A program made the position numbers and the translations under genes. From Rothia nasimurium (GTDB lineage: Bacteria > Actinomycetota > Actinomycetes > Actinomycetales > Micrococcaceae), in contig NZ_CAKMSR010000003.1 in NCBI RefSeq assembly GCF_928381705.1, positions 186,001 to 250,000 on the forward strand: a stretch of 64,000 nucleotides of DNA, given 5' to 3'. The notes beneath the pieces were generated by a model. That model was not told where the DNA came from. It saw nothing but the letters and a program-made list of their open reading frames with translations, and ran no database searches. Shown piece after piece: positions 8,236 through 18,611 of this stretch (position 1 is the stretch's first letter; each line of letters starts with the position of its first letter).

Positions 8236-11200
8236 TAGGCCTCCCGCGCTTTCAGGGCTGCCTCGATGGACGCGCCGTGCTCCTGCAGGCTCATCACATC
8301 CCAGCTGTATTCGCGCAGGGCGTTAATACCCTGAACTGCGGCACCAAATTCAGAGACAGTGGTCATCACGGGGCAGCCTACCGAGGTGGCCGCAGCGCGG
8401 ATCTCGTAGCCATCACCGCGGGCCTGACCGCCAGAGGGGGTGTTGAAGATCAGGTCAATATCGCCATCGCGCACCATATCGACGATGGAACGCTCCCCGT
8501 CCTTGGTCTCTGCGATCTTGGGGACGACCAGGGACTCAACACCGTTGCGGCGCAGAACTTCAGCGGTACCGCCGGTGGAGACGATATCGAAGCCCAGCTG
8601 TTGCAGCATCTTGACGTAGATGATGGAGTTGCGCTTATCACGGTTGGCAACCGAAACGAAGACCTTACCCTCGGTCGGCAGCTTAGAACCGGCAGACGCC
8701 TCAGCCTTAGCGAAGGCGGTATCGAAGTGGCGGTCCAGGCCCATGACCTCACCGGTAGAGCGCATTTCGGGGCCGAGCAGGGAGTCAACCACGATGCCCT
8801 CGGGAGTGCGGAAACGGCTAAAGGGCAGCACAGCTTCCTTGACTGCGATAGCGGTTTCGGCGGGCAGGGAGGCGCCGTCCATATTTGCGGGCAGGTAGCC
8901 TTCGGCCTTGAGGTCGGCAATGGTCTTGCCAGTACCGATGAGGGCTGCGGCCTTCGCCATCTGCACACCGGTCGCCTTTGAAACAAAGGGCACGGTGCGA
9001 GAAGCGCGGGGGTTAGCCTCGATGACGTAGAGAATCTCAGAAGCTACAGCGAACTGAATGTTGATCAGACCGCGCACGCCCACGCCGGCGGCGATCTTGT
9101 AGGTTGCCTCCTTGACCTGCTCGATGACGTCCGGGCCCAGGGTGATGGGGGGCAGGGTGCAGGCGGAGTCGCCCGAGTGAATACCGGCCTCTTCGATGTG
9201 CTCCATGACGCCGCCCAGGTAAAGCTCTTCACCGTCAAAGAGGGCGTCGACGTCGATTTCGACGGCGTCCTCAAGGAACTTATCGATCAGAGCGGGCTGG
9301 GAGGGGGAAACCTCGGTGGCGTTCTCTAGGTAGCGGGCCAGCTGGGCCTCTGAGTAGACAATTTCCATGCCGCGGCCACCCAGTACGTAGGAGGGGCGCA
9401 CCAGCACGGGGTAGCCGATTTCGTCCGCAATCTTCTTGGCATTCTCGAAGGTGTAGGCTGTGCCGTTCTTGGGGGAAAGCAAACCAGATTCTTCGAGCAC
9501 ACGGGAGAATTCGCCGCGGTCCTCGGCCAGGTCGATAGCCTCGGGTGAGGTACCCAGAATCGGGATACCGGCTGCCTTAAGTTCCTGAGCAAGCTTGAGC
9601 GGGGTCTGGCCGCCGAGCTGAACGAAGACGCCCAGCAGGCCACCGGTACGGCGCTCGGCCTCAACAATTTCAAGCACATCTTCTAGGGTCAGGGGCTCAA
9701 AATAGAGGCGAGTTGAGATGTCGTAGTCGGTAGATACGGTCTCGGGGTTGCAGTTGACCATCACGGTCTCGTAGCCAGCTTCACGCAGCACCATGGAGGC
9801 GTGAACACAGGAGTAGTCAAATTCAATACCCTGGCCAATTCGGTTGGGGCCGGAACCCAGAATCATAATGGAGGGCTTCTCGTGGTGGGCTACCTCGTCC
9901 TCCTGGTCGTAGGAGGAGTAGTGGTAGGGGGTGAAGGCCTCAAACTCGGCGGCGCAGGTATCAACGGTCTTGAAGACGGGGCGGATGTTCAGGGCGTGGC
10001 GGATACCGCGCACTACTGCCTCGTTCATGCCCAGAATCTCACCAATCTGGGCATCGGAGAAACCGTGACGCTTGGCCAGGCGCAGAGTCCGCTCGTCCAG
10101 GGTCTTGGAGGCAGCGATTTCTGCGGCTACCTCGTTGAGCAGCACCAGCTGGTCCAGGAACCAGGGGTCGATGGCGGTTGCCTCGTACATCTCTTCAACT
10201 GTGGCACCGGCCAGCAGGGCCCGCTGGACCTGGAAAATACGGTCTGTGGTAGCGGTCTTGGTCTGCTCAATCAGGGCAGCCAGTTCGTCCGCACCGAGTT
10301 CGGGGTTGTCGAAGCGGAAGGTCGAGCCCTTTTGCTCCATGGAGCGCATGGCCTTCTGCAGGGCTTCGGTGAAGTTGCGGCCCAGGGCCATGGCCTCGCC
10401 CACTGACTTCATGGTGGTGGTCAGGGTGGGGTCTGCTGCTGGGAACTTCTCAAAGGCAAAGCGGGGCACCTTGACCACGACGTAGTCGAGGGTGGGTTCA
10501 AAGGAGGCCGGGGTCTTCTGGGTGATGTCGTTGGGGATCTCGTCCAGGGTGTAGCCCAGGGAGAGCTTGGTGGCGATCTTGGCAATCGGGAAGCCGGTTG
10601 CCTTAGACGCCAGAGCGGACGAGCGGGAGACACGGGGGTTCATCTCAATGACGATGACGCGGCCAGTCGCGGGATCAATAGCAAACTGGATGTTGCAGCC
10701 ACCGGTATCGACGCCAACTTCGCGAATCACGTTGATAGCGATATCACGGAGCTTCTGGTACTCACGGTCGGTCAGAGTCAGAGCGGGAGCCACGGTGATG
10801 GAGTCGCCGGTGTGCACGCCTACGGGGTCGAAGTTTTCGATGGAGCAGACGACAACCACGTTGTCGTTCTTATCTCGCATCATTTCCAGTTCGTATTCCT
10901 TCCAGCCCAGGATGGATTCTTCGAGAAGAACCTCGCTGGTGGGGCTGTACTGGATACCGGCACCTGCGATGCGGTGCAGGTCTTCTTCGTTATAGGCCAT
11001 ACCTGAACCTAGACCACCCATAGTGAAGGAGGGGCGGACCACCATGGGGTAGCCCAGTTCCTTGGCAGCTTCGAGGGCTTCGTCCATGGTGTGGACGATA
11101 ACGGAGCGGGCAGACTCGCCGCCCGCACGTTCGACAACGCCCTTGAAGGCCTCACGGTCTTCGCCCAGGTTGATGGCTTCGATGTTGGCACCGATGAGCT

Positions 11201-11540
11201 CAACACCGTACTTATCGAGAATGCCCTGCTCATCGAGGGCGATAGCTGCGTTGAGGGCGGTCTGGCCGCCGAGGGTGGGGAGGATCGCGTCGGGCTTTTC
11301 CTTGGCGATAATCTTTTCGATGACCTCGGGGGTAATCGGTTCGATGTAGGTGGCGTCGGCGAACTCGGGGTCGGTCATGATAGTGGCCGGGTTGGAGTTG
11401 ACCAGAATGACGCGCACGCCTTCTTCCTTGAGCACGCGCAGGGCCTGGGTGCCCGAGTAGTCGAATTCGGCGGCCTGACCGATCACAATCGGGCCAGAAC
11501 CGATGACGAGAATTGAGTTGAGATCGTTACGCTTCGGCAT
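8235..11540 (-). CDS. carB: Carbamoyl-phosphate synthase large subunit
   Basis: Makes carbamoyl phosphate from bicarbonate, ATP and ammonia supplied by CarA; feeds pyrimidine and arginine synthesis. The 1101-residue protein has two ATP-grasp halves, each starting with a Rossmann-like motif ('[19 protein letters not shown]' near 12 and '[19 protein letters not shown]' near 563). '[14 protein letters not shown]' and '[14 protein letters not shown]' mark the nucleotide-binding loops. A C-terminal MGS-like allosteric domain covers about 950 to 1090. It lies 12 bp after carA. Confidence 0.98.
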   Translation of the reverse strand: MPKRNDLNSILVIGSGPIVIGQAAEFDYSGTQALRVLKEEGVRVILVNSNPATIMTDPEFADATYIEPITPEVIEKIIAKEKPDAILPTLGGQTALNAAIALDEQGILDKYGVELIGANIEAINLGEDREAFKGVVERAGGESARSVIVHTMDEALEAAKELGYPMVVRPSFTMGGLGSGMAYNEEDLHRIAGAGIQYSPTSEVLLEESILGWKEYELEMMRDKNDNVVVVCSIENFDPVGVHTGDSITVAPALTLTDREYQKLRDIAINVIREVGVDTGGCNIQFAIDPATGRVIVIEMNPRVSRSSALASKATGFPIAKIATKLSLGYTLDEIPNDITQKTPASFEPTLDYVVVKVPRFAFEKFPAADPTLTTTMKSVGEAMALGRNFTEALQKAMRSMEQKGSTFRFDNPELGADELAALIEQTKTATTDRIFQVQRALLAGATVEEMYEATAIDPWFLDQLVLLNEVAAEIAASKTLDERTLRLAKRHGFSDAQIGEILGMNEAVVRGIRHALNIRPVFKTVDTCAAEFEAFTPYHYSSYDQEDEVAHHEKPSIMILGSGPNRIGQGIEFDYSCVHASMVLREAGYETVMVNCNPETVSTDYDISTRLYFEPLTLEDVLEIVEAERRTGGLLGVFVQLGGQTPLKLAQELKAAGIPILGTSPEAIDLAEDRGEFSRVLEESGLLSPKNGTAYTFENAKKIADEIGYPVLVRPSYVLGGRGMEIVYSEAQLARYLENATEVSPSQPALIDKFLEDAVEIDVDALFDGEELYLGGVMEHIEEAGIHSGDSACTLPPITLGPDVIEQVKEATYKIAAGVGVRGLINIQFAVASEILYVIEANPRASRTVPFVSKATGVQMAKAAALIGTGKTIADLKAEGYLPANMDGASLPAETAIAVKEAVLPFSRFRTPEGIVVDSLLGPEMRSTGEVMGLDRHFDTAFAKAEASAGSKLPTEGKVFVSVANRDKRNSIIYVKMLQQLGFDIVSTGGTAEVLRRNGVESLVVPKIAETKDGERSIVDMVRDGDIDLIFNTPSGGQARGDGYEIRAAATSVGCPVMTTVSEFGAAVQGINALREYSWDVMSLQEHGASIEAALKAREA

Positions 11541-11552
11541 GGTTCGGTGTCC

Positions 11553-12716
11553 TTAGTTCTTCTTCTCGAGCATGAGGTCGATGAAACGGTCAAAGAGGTA
11601 GGCAGCGTCATGGGGACCTGCTGCTGCTTCGGGGTGGTACTGCACCGAGAAGGCGGGGATGTCGAGGCAGCGCAGGCCCTCGACTACCTGGTCGTTGAGT
11701 CCTACGTGGGAAACTTCGACGCGACCGAATTCAGCGTTGGGTGCGGTGACGGCTCCATCCAGGGGGGCGTCCACGGCAAAGCCGTGGTTCTGGGCGGTGA
11801 TTTCTACCTTGCCGGTGGTGCGGTCCATGACGGGCTGGTTGATGCCGCGGTGGCCGAAGGGCAACTTGTAGGTACCAAAGCCCAGGGCCCGCCCCAAGAG
11901 CTGGTTGCCGAAGCAGATACCGAAGAAGGGGGTGCCGGTACGCAGCACGGACTGGAGGAGCTGAACCTGGTCGTCCGCAGTTGCGGGGTCGCCGGGCCCG
12001 TTGGAGAAGAAGACGCCATCGGGGTTCAGGGCAGTGATGTCCTCTAAGGTAGCGGTTGCGGGCAGCACGTGCACGCGGACGCCGCGCTCGGCAAAACGCT
12101 TGGGAGTCATGGCCTTGATGCCCAGGTCAAGGGCAACCAGGGTTGCCTTAACGTCCCCGTCCCAGCCGAGGTCAGCGGGTTCTACGGTGTAGGCCTCGTC
12201 AATGGAGACAGAGTCAGCCAGTTTCTGGCCCTTCATCTCGGCTGCTGCCTGTACCTGGGCAACCAGGTCTGCCAGGGGAAGCTCGGCGTCAGCACCGGTG
12301 AAGATACCGGCGCGCATGGAACCGGCGCTGCGTAGGTGGCGGGTCAGAGCACGGGTGTCGATGCCCTGAATACCCACGATGCCCTGCTCTACCAGCTCTT
12401 CATCGAGAGAGCGCTCTGAGCGCCAGTTGGAGGGGCGTCGGGCTGCGTCGCGAACGGCATAGCCTGCAACCCAGATTTTACGGGATTCGGCGTCCTCGGT
12501 GTTAACGCCGGTGTTGCCGATATGGGGCGCGGTCTGAACCACGATCTGCCCCGCGTAGGAGGGGTCGGTCAGGGTTTCCTGGTAGCCGGTCATGCCGGTT
12601 GAGAAGACCGCTTCGCCAAGGGTCTTGCCGGTGGCGCCGTAGCTTTCGCCGCGGTAGAAGGTACCGTCTTCAAGGACGAGTACTGCTGCACGTGGGGTGG
12701 GTGCTGGGTGGGACAT
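11553..12716 (-). CDS. carA: Carbamoyl-phosphate synthase small subunit
   Basis: Glutaminase subunit that releases ammonia from glutamine and passes it to CarB. The 387-residue chain has an N-terminal domain with '[19 protein letters not shown]' and a class I amidotransferase domain with nucleophile Cys in '[16 protein letters not shown]' and catalytic His/Glu in '[13 protein letters not shown]'. It stands between the PH-like gene and carB in the pyr operon. Confidence 0.98.
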   Translation of the reverse strand: MSHPAPTPRAAVLVLEDGTFYRGESYGATGKTLGEAVFSTGMTGYQETLTDPSYAGQIVVQTAPHIGNTGVNTEDAESRKIWVAGYAVRDAARRPSNWRSERSLDEELVEQGIVGIQGIDTRALTRHLRSAGSMRAGIFTGADAELPLADLVAQVQAAAEMKGQKLADSVSIDEAYTVEPADLGWDGDVKATLVALDLGIKAMTPKRFAERGVRVHVLPATATLEDITALNPDGVFFSNGPGDPATADDQVQLLQSVLRTGTPFFGICFGNQLLGRALGFGTYKLPFGHRGINQPVMDRTTGKVEITAQNHGFAVDAPLDGAVTAPNAEFGRVEVSHVGLNDQVVEGLRCLDIPAFSVQYHPEAAAGPHDAAYLFDRFIDLMLEKKN

Positions 12717-12768
12717 TCACACACTTCCTGTTGGTTGGTGTAGGCACCTGCAATCAGCAGGTGGAAAC

Positions 12769-13305
12769 TTAGGGGCGGGCCAGAGTGTCGTGGCCGACGG
12801 TAGCCTGGGGCGCGATAGCTGCAACGGCATCCAGGATTGATTTTTTGTCAGCTGCATAGCGGGTGCGGAAGCCGGTATCGACGGGGTTGCCGTTGAGTGA
12901 CCAGGAGAGGACGGCCAGGCCGTCCTTCTCGACGAACTTACCGTTCATACCGGCTTCGGTGCGCACACCGATAATGTCGCTGGCGGGAATCCAGATATCT
13001 TGGGAGCCGTTGCGCATGATGATGACAGCGTCTTCGTACACGAAGAAGACACCGGTTGATTTCACGCCCAGGGTGTTGGTGGCGATACGGTCGAGCCAGT
13101 CCCCCATGACGGTGGTGGCAACATAGGTGCCGGGTACCGCAAGTAGGGATTCGGCGTCGTCGTAGCGCTCAGGCACATCGAGCAGGGTGCCGGTGTGAAC
13201 CTGACGCTGCTTCCTACTCTTCCAGCCCTGCCACATAGCCCAGAAGATGAGGGCGGCAACAAGAGCCAGGATCAGGGTGGGAATTAGCTTGTCAGACACG
13301 GGCAC
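12769..13305 (-). CDS. PH-like membrane-anchored protein of the pyr operon
   Basis: A 178-residue protein with one N-terminal membrane segment ('LIPTLILALVAALIFWAMW', residues about 7-25), a basic stop-transfer 'KSRKQR', and a beta-rich soluble domain resembling bacterial PH-like folds. Its function is not known. The same kind of gene stands between pyrC and carA in many Actinobacteria, so its place in the pyr operon (12 bp after the pyrC end, 52 bp before carA) is conserved. A role linked to pyrimidine synthesis at the membrane is only inference. Confidence 0.8.
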   Translation of the reverse strand: MPVSDKLIPTLILALVAALIFWAMWQGWKSRKQRQVHTGTLLDVPERYDDAESLLAVPGTYVATTVMGDWLDRIATNTLGVKSTGVFFVYEDAVIIMRNGSQDIWIPASDIIGVRTEAGMNGKFVEKDGLAVLSWSLNGNPVDTGFRTRYAADKKSILDAVAAIAPQATVGHDTLARP

Positions 13306-13317
13306 TCTCCTAGCGGG

Positions 13318-14625
13318 TTACTTAGCGGACGGGGTGTTTAGTGCACCGTCGAGAACGGTGGGGTGACCGCCGAAGAAGGTGGCTACGACCGCGCCGGGAA
13401 CTTCCAGGCCCCGGTAGGGGTTGTTCTTACCCTTGGTTGCCTGAGCGGCAGGGTCAATGACGCGGGTGGCTGCGGGGTCAACCAAGACCAGGTGGGCGGG
13501 CTCCCCCGCTTCGAGCGGACGGCCCTGGTCGGCTGCCAGACCGATTTCGGCGGGCTTGGTGCTCATGATGCGGGCAACGTCGGCCCAGGTGATGTAGCCG
13601 GTATCAACCAGGGTCTTCTGGATGATGGACAGTGCCTGCTCAAGGCCGGTCATACCGTTAGCAGCGCAGGCCCACTCGCAGTCCTTGGATTCGGCGGGGT
13701 GGGGTGCGTGGTCGGTGCCGATGATGTCGATGATGCCGTCGGCAACTGCCTGACGCAGGGCCAGCACGTCCTCTTCGGTGCGCAGGGGCGGGTTGACCTT
13801 GTAAACGGGGTCGTAGGTGCGCACCAGCTCATCGGTCAGCAGCAGGTGGTGGGGGGTGACCTCGGCGGTTACCTTGATGCCGCGTTCCTTAGCCCAGCGC
13901 ACGATTTCAACGGAGCCCTTGGTTGAGAGGTGGCAGATGTGCAGGCGGGAACCAACATGTTCAGCCAGCAGCACGTCACGGGCGATGATGGATTCTTCAG
14001 CAACAGCGGGCCAGCCAGCCAAACCCAGTTCTGCTGACACCTTGCCCTCATTCATCTGGGCGCCTTCGGTCAGGCGGGGTTCCTGGGCGTGCTGGGCGAT
14101 AACGCCGTTGAAGGTCTTGACGTATTCCAGGGCTCGACGCATCAGGGCCGGGTCCCAGACGCACATGCCGTCGTCTGAGAAGACGCGCACCTGGGCGCGG
14201 GATTCAGCCATCGCTCCGATATCTGAGAGGCGCTCCCCTGCCAGGCCCACGGTTACAGCACCGATAGGCTGAACCTTGACCCAGCCGGAGTTCTTACCCA
14301 GCTCATAGACCTGCTCCACCACACCGGCAGTATCGGCAACGGGGTTGGAGTTAGCCATGGCAAAGACGGCGGTGTAACCGCCCAGGGCTGCAGCACGGGT
14401 GCCGGTTTCGACGGTTTCGGCGTCCTCCTGGCCGGGTTCACGCAGGTGGGTGTGCAGGTCGACCAGGCCGGGCAGGGCGATAAGCCCCTGGGCCTCGACG
14501 ACCTGGGCGTCGGCGTCCGCAAGGTTCTCGCCAACTTCAGCGATGAGGCCGTCCTTGATCAAAATATCGGCGGTTTTCTCACCTAGCAGTGAGGCGCCCT
14601 TGATGAGGTAAACAGATTCAGTCAT
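13318..14625 (-). CDS. pyrC: Dihydroorotase
   Basis: Zinc-dependent amidohydrolase that closes carbamoyl aspartate to dihydroorotate. The 435-residue protein (class I type) has the metal-binding HxH in 'LVDLHTHLREPGQEDAETV' near residue 56, further metal ligands in 'HICHLSTKGS', and the catalytic Asp in 'GTDHAPHP' near 304. It is followed closely by pyrB upstream (21 bp) in the operon. Confidence 0.97.
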   Translation of the reverse strand: MTESVYLIKGASLLGEKTADILIKDGLIAEVGENLADADAQVVEAQGLIALPGLVDLHTHLREPGQEDAETVETGTRAAALGGYTAVFAMANSNPVADTAGVVEQVYELGKNSGWVKVQPIGAVTVGLAGERLSDIGAMAESRAQVRVFSDDGMCVWDPALMRRALEYVKTFNGVIAQHAQEPRLTEGAQMNEGKVSAELGLAGWPAVAEESIIARDVLLAEHVGSRLHICHLSTKGSVEIVRWAKERGIKVTAEVTPHHLLLTDELVRTYDPVYKVNPPLRTEEDVLALRQAVADGIIDIIGTDHAPHPAESKDCEWACAANGMTGLEQALSIIQKTLVDTGYITWADVARIMSTKPAEIGLAADQGRPLEAGEPAHLVLVDPAATRVIDPAAQATKGKNNPYRGLEVPGAVVATFFGGHPTVLDGALNTPSAK

Positions 14626-14646
14626 TGTTTCTCTTTCGTCCAGGGC

Positions 14647-15630
14647 TTAGGAGCCGGGGTAGAAGTCGTTGGCGGAGCCACCGGTCATGAGCAGGTAGAG
14701 CACCGCCATGCGTACAGACACACCATTGGTGACCTGGCGCAGCACCCAGGAGCGGGGTGAGTCTGCTGCTTCGGCGCAGATTTCGAGGCCGCGGTTCATG
14801 GGGCCGGGGTGCAGGATAGCGGTTTCGTGGGCGGACGCGTCGAGGCGGGCAAAGCGCTCGGGGGTAAGCCCCCACAGGCGGGAGTATTCCTCGGATGAGG
14901 GGAAGAAGGCCGCGTTCATGCGTTCTTTCTGGATACGCAGCATCATCACCGCGTCAACTCCCGACTCGATGGCGTCGTCGAGGTTGTAGTAAATCTCTGC
15001 CGGCCAGTTTTCGATATCTACCGGGAGCAGGGTGGGTGGGGCAACGAACTTGACGGTTGCTCCCAGGGTGTGGAGCAGCCAGAGGTTGGAGCGGGCCACG
15101 CGGGAGTGCAGGATATCGCCCACAATCGCCACCCGCAGACCCTCTAGGGTGAGGCCACGGGTTGTGACGCCCTCAACCTGGGCCTTGAACTGGCGCAGGG
15201 TCATGGCGTCCAGCAGGGCCTGGGTGGGGTGGGCGTGGGTGCCGTCACCGGCGTTGAGCACGGGCACGTCAATCCAGCCAGCTTCAGCCAGACGCTGGGG
15301 GGCACCCGATGCGCTGTGGCGAATTACCACGGCGTCGGCGTTGATTGCTGCCAGGGTCTGGGCGGTGTCTTTGAGCGACTCTCCCTTAGAGACGGAAGAA
15401 CCCTTGGCTGAGAAGTTGATGATGTCGGCAGACAGGCGCTTTTCGGCAGCTTCGAAGGACAGGCGGGTGCGGGTCGAGTCTTCAAAGAAGAGGTTGACCA
15501 CGGTGCGCCCCTGGAGCACGGGGAGTTTCTTTACCTCGCGCTGGCCGACCTCACCCATGTAGTCGGCGGTATCGAGAATGTTGAGGGCATCGTCAAGGGA
15601 GAGATCCTTGGTATCGAGCAGGTGACGCAT
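14647..15630 (-). CDS. pyrB: Aspartate carbamoyltransferase catalytic subunit
   Basis: Joins carbamoyl phosphate and aspartate, the committed step of pyrimidine synthesis. The 327-residue chain has the carbamoyl-phosphate loop '[13 protein letters not shown]' near residue 50, '[13 protein letters not shown]' near 76 and '[13 protein letters not shown]'. No pyrI regulatory subunit is present nearby. It lies 2 bp downstream of pyrR, so expression probably depends on PyrR. Confidence 0.98.
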   Translation of the reverse strand: MRHLLDTKDLSLDDALNILDTADYMGEVGQREVKKLPVLQGRTVVNLFFEDSTRTRLSFEAAEKRLSADIINFSAKGSSVSKGESLKDTAQTLAAINADAVVIRHSASGAPQRLAEAGWIDVPVLNAGDGTHAHPTQALLDAMTLRQFKAQVEGVTTRGLTLEGLRVAIVGDILHSRVARSNLWLLHTLGATVKFVAPPTLLPVDIENWPAEIYYNLDDAIESGVDAVMMLRIQKERMNAAFFPSSEEYSRLWGLTPERFARLDASAHETAILHPGPMNRGLEICAEAADSPRSWVLRQVTNGVSVRMAVLYLLMTGGSANDFYPGS

Positions 15631-15632
15631 GG

Positions 15633-16253
15633 CTACTCCCCTCCTTCCTGGGCTGAGGTAGCGGAGTGGGCGGGCTGAGAAATAATCACCTTGTCGTCCT
15701 CACCGTCGATGGATGAGAGCAGCACCTTAACCGATTCATGGGTGCTGGTGGGCAGGTTCTTTCCCACGTGATCTGCGCGGATGGGGAGCTGGCGGTGGCC
15801 GCGGTCAACCAGCACAGCGAGGCGGACGGCGTCGGGGCGGCCGTAGTCCTTGAGGGCATCGAGGGCGGCGCGGATGGTGCGCCCTGAAAAAAGTACATCG
15901 TCAACGAGGACGACGGTGCGCCCCTCAATCCCCGCTGCGGGCAAGCGGGTGGGCTCAGGCGTCCGCCCCGGTTTTGAAAGCAGGTCATCACGGTACATGG
16001 TGATGTCGAGCTGCCCCAGAGAAAAAGCGGGATTGAAGCCGGAATCGGTCTGGGCGATTTTATCGGCCAGACGCTGGGCTAGGGGGAAACCTCGGCGCGG
16101 AATACCCAGGAGAACCAGGTTCTCGCTGCCTTTGTTGGCTTCAAGAATTTCGTGGGCGATGCGAGTAAGAGCTCGCTCAATGTCGGCTGACTCCAGGATG
16201 ACCCGGTGGGCTCCTGCAGATACGTCGGTGGGTATACCTGTGGTATCGGTCAT
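15633..16253 (-). CDS. pyrR: PyrR, pyrimidine operon regulator / uracil phosphoribosyltransferase
   Basis: First gene of the pyr operon. In related bacteria PyrR binds the leader of pyr mRNA when UMP is high; in mycobacteria it is thought to block ribosome binding. The 206-residue protein has the PRPP-binding motif '[18 protein letters not shown]' near residue 115. The leader (16254 to about 16340) is short, rich in G near the ribosome site (GGGGAAGGAGG), and shows no clear terminator/antiterminator pair. Translational rather than attenuation control is therefore the more likely mode; this is inference. Confidence 0.96.
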   Translation of the reverse strand: MTDTTGIPTDVSAGAHRVILESADIERALTRIAHEILEANKGSENLVLLGIPRRGFPLAQRLADKIAQTDSGFNPAFSLGQLDITMYRDDLLSKPGRTPEPTRLPAAGIEGRTVVLVDDVLFSGRTIRAALDALKDYGRPDAVRLAVLVDRGHRQLPIRADHVGKNLPTSTHESVKVLLSSIDGEDDKVIISQPAHSATSAQEGGE

Positions 16254-16359
16254 GTGCCGGCCTCCTTCCCCGCCTCACAGGACGGACTTAAAGGTTGCTG
16301 TCACACCTCAATGTATCACGTCCACCCCTCACCGCGGCTGAATTTGAGACAGTTTTCAG

Positions 16360-16424
16360 TAGGTACCATCTAAATCAGAAAAACCCACCAACGAGGTGGG
16401 TTTTTCTGATTTAGATGGTACCTA
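16360..16424. repeat. Palindromic repeat copy 1, bidirectional terminator between nusB and pyrR
   Basis: A perfect 30-bp inverted repeat (16360-16389 with 16395-16424) around the 5-nt loop AACGA. The core AAAAACCCACC/GGTGGGTTTTT is an intrinsic terminator on either strand. The outer part is bounded by GGTACC on both sides. It begins 5 bp past the nusB stop. Two related but not identical elements occur at 32239 and 33083. Confidence 0.9.
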
Positions 16425-16429
16425 TGGGC

Positions 16430-16840
16430 CTAGGCCAGCAGGGTGGGCTTCACCTGGCGCAGGCGGTCGAGCAGGCCATTCACAAACTTGGGTGAATCGT
16501 CGGTCGACAGCAGGCGAACCAGGCCGGTAGCCTCTGAGATAGCTACGGCATCGGGAATCTCATCGTTAAAGAGGAGCTCCCAAGCGCCGAGCCGCAGAGC
16601 CACGCGGTCCACGCTGGGCATGCGGTCCATGGTCCAGTCCTGGGCGTAGGTTTCGATGTACTCGCGAATCTCTTCGTCGTGGTCGCGTACGCCACGAACA
16701 ATCTGCTCGGAGTAGAGCGAAATCTGCGCTGAGGTGTAGGTGCGGCGGCGAATCAGGACGTCAATGACGTCATCGCCGCGCTGATCGGCCTCAAACAGGA
16801 CTTCGAGGGCGCGAAGTCTAGCTTTGGTTCTTGAATTCAC
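16430..16840 (-). CDS. nusB: Transcription antitermination factor NusB
   Basis: All-alpha RNA-binding protein that joins NusE (S10) on boxA of rRNA transcripts. The 136-residue product starts 'MNSRTKARLRALEVLFEADQ', has the basic N-terminal helix expected to meet boxA, and ends 'SPKFVNGLLDRLRQV', a typical C-terminal motif. It lies 5 bp after efp, and the palindromic terminator follows at once, so it closes the aro-efp-nusB transcript. Confidence 0.96.
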   Translation of the reverse strand: MNSRTKARLRALEVLFEADQRGDDVIDVLIRRRTYTSAQISLYSEQIVRGVRDHDEEIREYIETYAQDWTMDRMPSVDRVALRLGAWELLFNDEIPDAVAISEATGLVRLLSTDDSPKFVNGLLDRLRQVKPTLLA

Positions 16841-16845
16841 GGTAT

Positions 16846-17409
16846 TTAGTCGTTGACGCGGCCGAGGTAGTCGCCGGTGCGGGTGTCGACCTTGACCTTA
16901 GTGCCGGTTTCAAGGAAGAGGGGCACCTGAATCTCGGCGCCGGTCTCGACGGTTGCGGGCTTGGTGCCGCCGGTGGAGCGGTCACCCTGCAGGCCGGGCT
17001 CGGTGTAGGTGATTTCGAGGACGACTGAGGCGGGGAGCTCGATGTAGAGGGGTGAACCTTCGTGCATAGCGATGGTTGCGGTCTGGTTTTCGAGCATGTA
17101 CTTGGCGGCGTCGCCAACGGTGACCTCTGATACGTTGATCTGGTCGTAGGTCTTCAGGTCCATGAAGACGTAGTCGGTGCCGTCCTGGTAGAGGTACTGG
17201 TAGTCGGAGCGGTCGACGGTTGCGGTCTCAACCTTAGCGCCGGCGTTGAAGGTCTTATCAACTACCTTGCCTGAGGTGACGTTACGCAGCTTGGTACGGA
17301 CGAAAGCGCCGCCCTTACCGGGCTTGACGTGCTGGAATTCGATGACGGACCAGAGGTTGCCGTCAATCTTGAGAACGACACCGTTCTTGATATCTGCGGT
17401 AGTAGCCAA
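16846..17409 (-). CDS. efp: Elongation factor P
   Basis: Helps ribosomes form bonds at polyproline stretches. The 187-residue protein has three beta-barrel domains. The tip loop of domain I reads '[14 protein letters not shown]' near residue 29, with a Lys at the position that is modified in other bacteria. No epmA/epmB or ymfI-like modification gene is seen nearby. It lies between aroB and nusB. Confidence 0.97.
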   Translation of the reverse strand: MATTADIKNGVVLKIDGNLWSVIEFQHVKPGKGGAFVRTKLRNVTSGKVVDKTFNAGAKVETATVDRSDYQYLYQDGTDYVFMDLKTYDQINVSEVTVGDAAKYMLENQTATIAMHEGSPLYIELPASVVLEITYTEPGLQGDRSTGGTKPATVETGAEIQVPLFLETGTKVKVDTRTGDYLGRVND

Positions 17410-17516
17410 CAGACTCTCCTCTAAACTGAAATTTTCAATAAGCGTTGCGGGGTAAACCGTAGACCAGTCTACCGGCTCCCCCGCCGCTTTGCGCTATTAG
17501 TTAGCGAGTTTCACAC

Positions 17517-18611
17517 CTAGCTGGCAATTTCCTGGTAGGTCATAAACAGGATCGAGTCGTCGGGTACCTCGTAAATGCGGGGCTTGCCCAGGCTTTCCAG
17601 AACGACGAAGCGCAGCATGTTGCCGCGGGCCTTCTTGTCGCGGCGCATGGTTTCAAGCAGCTTGGGCCAGCGGTCTGCCGGGTAGGTGGTAGGCAGATCG
17701 AGGGCGGTGCAGATGGCACGGGTTCGCTCGACGGTGGCCTCGTCAAGGTAGCCAGCGGCGAGGGACAGTTCTGCGGCGAAGACCATGCCTACTGCTACAG
17801 CAGCACCGTGGCGCCACTGGTAGCGTTCTGCGTGTTCGATGGCGTGGCCCAGGGTGTGCCCGTAGTTCAGGAATTCACGGCGGCCCGACTCTTTCAGGTC
17901 TTCAGACACCACCTCAGCCTTAACCCGAATGGAGCGCTCGATGAGCTCCCGCACTACCTCAGACTGGGAGTCACGAATCTTTCCGGGGTTCGCTTCGATC
18001 AGGTCGAGAATCACCGGGTCTGCGATGAAGCCGCACTTAATCACTTCGGCCATACCGGTGAGCAGCTCGTGCTGCGGCAGGGTGCGCAGCACACCCAGTT
18101 CGCAGAGGACGGCTGCGGGCGGGTGGAAGGCCCCCACCAGGTTCTTGCCCTCTGCGGTGTTGATGCCGGTCTTGCCGCCGACTGCGGCGTCCACCATGCC
18201 TAGTAGGGTGGTGGGAATGTGGATGACACGGACGCCCCGCAACCAGGTTGCTGCCACAAAGCCGGCGAGGTCGGTGACGGCGCCGCCGCCAACGGAAATA
18301 ATTGCGTCGGTGCGGGTGAAGTCATTCTGCCCCAGTACCTGCCAGCAGAAGGCTGCAACCTGAATGTGCTTGCCCTCTTCGGCGTCCGGAATTTCAGCCG
18401 AGTAGGCCTCAAACCCTGCCGTGCGCATCTGCTCCATCACCAGCTCACCGGTGGAGCGCAGGGCGCGGGGGTGAATCACCAGGATGCGCTGGGTTCGGTT
18501 GCCCAGGATCTCGGGGATGGTGCCGAGCAGGTTGTGGCCTACGTAAACGTCGTAGTTTTCTGAAGGCTGGGTGCCGGTGACGGGTATGACGGTGGTGGCC
18601 TGGTCGCTCAC
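17517..18611 (-). CDS. aroB: 3-dehydroquinate synthase
   Basis: Second step of the shikimate pathway; NAD- and metal-dependent cyclisation of DAHP. At 364 residues it has the NAD-binding 'SVGGGAVTDLAGFVAATWLRG' near 104, 'GKTGINTAEGKNLVGAFHPP' near 145 and the metal ligands in 'LNYGHTLGHAIEH' near 250. Its start overlaps the aroK stop by 4 bp, so the pair is translationally coupled. Confidence 0.97.
   Translation of the reverse strand: MSDQATTVIPVTGTQPSENYDVYVGHNLLGTIPEILGNRTQRILVIHPRALRSTGELVMEQMRTAGFEAYSAEIPDAEEGKHIQVAAFCWQVLGQNDFTRTDAIISVGGGAVTDLAGFVAATWLRGVRVIHIPTTLLGMVDAAVGGKTGINTAEGKNLVGAFHPPAAVLCELGVLRTLPQHELLTGMAEVIKCGFIADPVILDLIEANPGKIRDSQSEVVRELIERSIRVKAEVVSEDLKESGRREFLNYGHTLGHAIEHAERYQWRHGAAVAVGMVFAAELSLAAGYLDEATVERTRAICTALDLPTTYPADRWPKLLETMRRDKKARGNMLRFVVLESLGKPRIYEVPDDSILFMTYQEIAS

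Noticed and set aside
8229..8981. 250-residue plus-strand frame opposite carB, with similar ones near 9801-10406 and 19588-20175
   Set aside because: These are shadows of highly conserved minus-strand genes; composition is Gly/Val/Leu-rich with no domain pattern.
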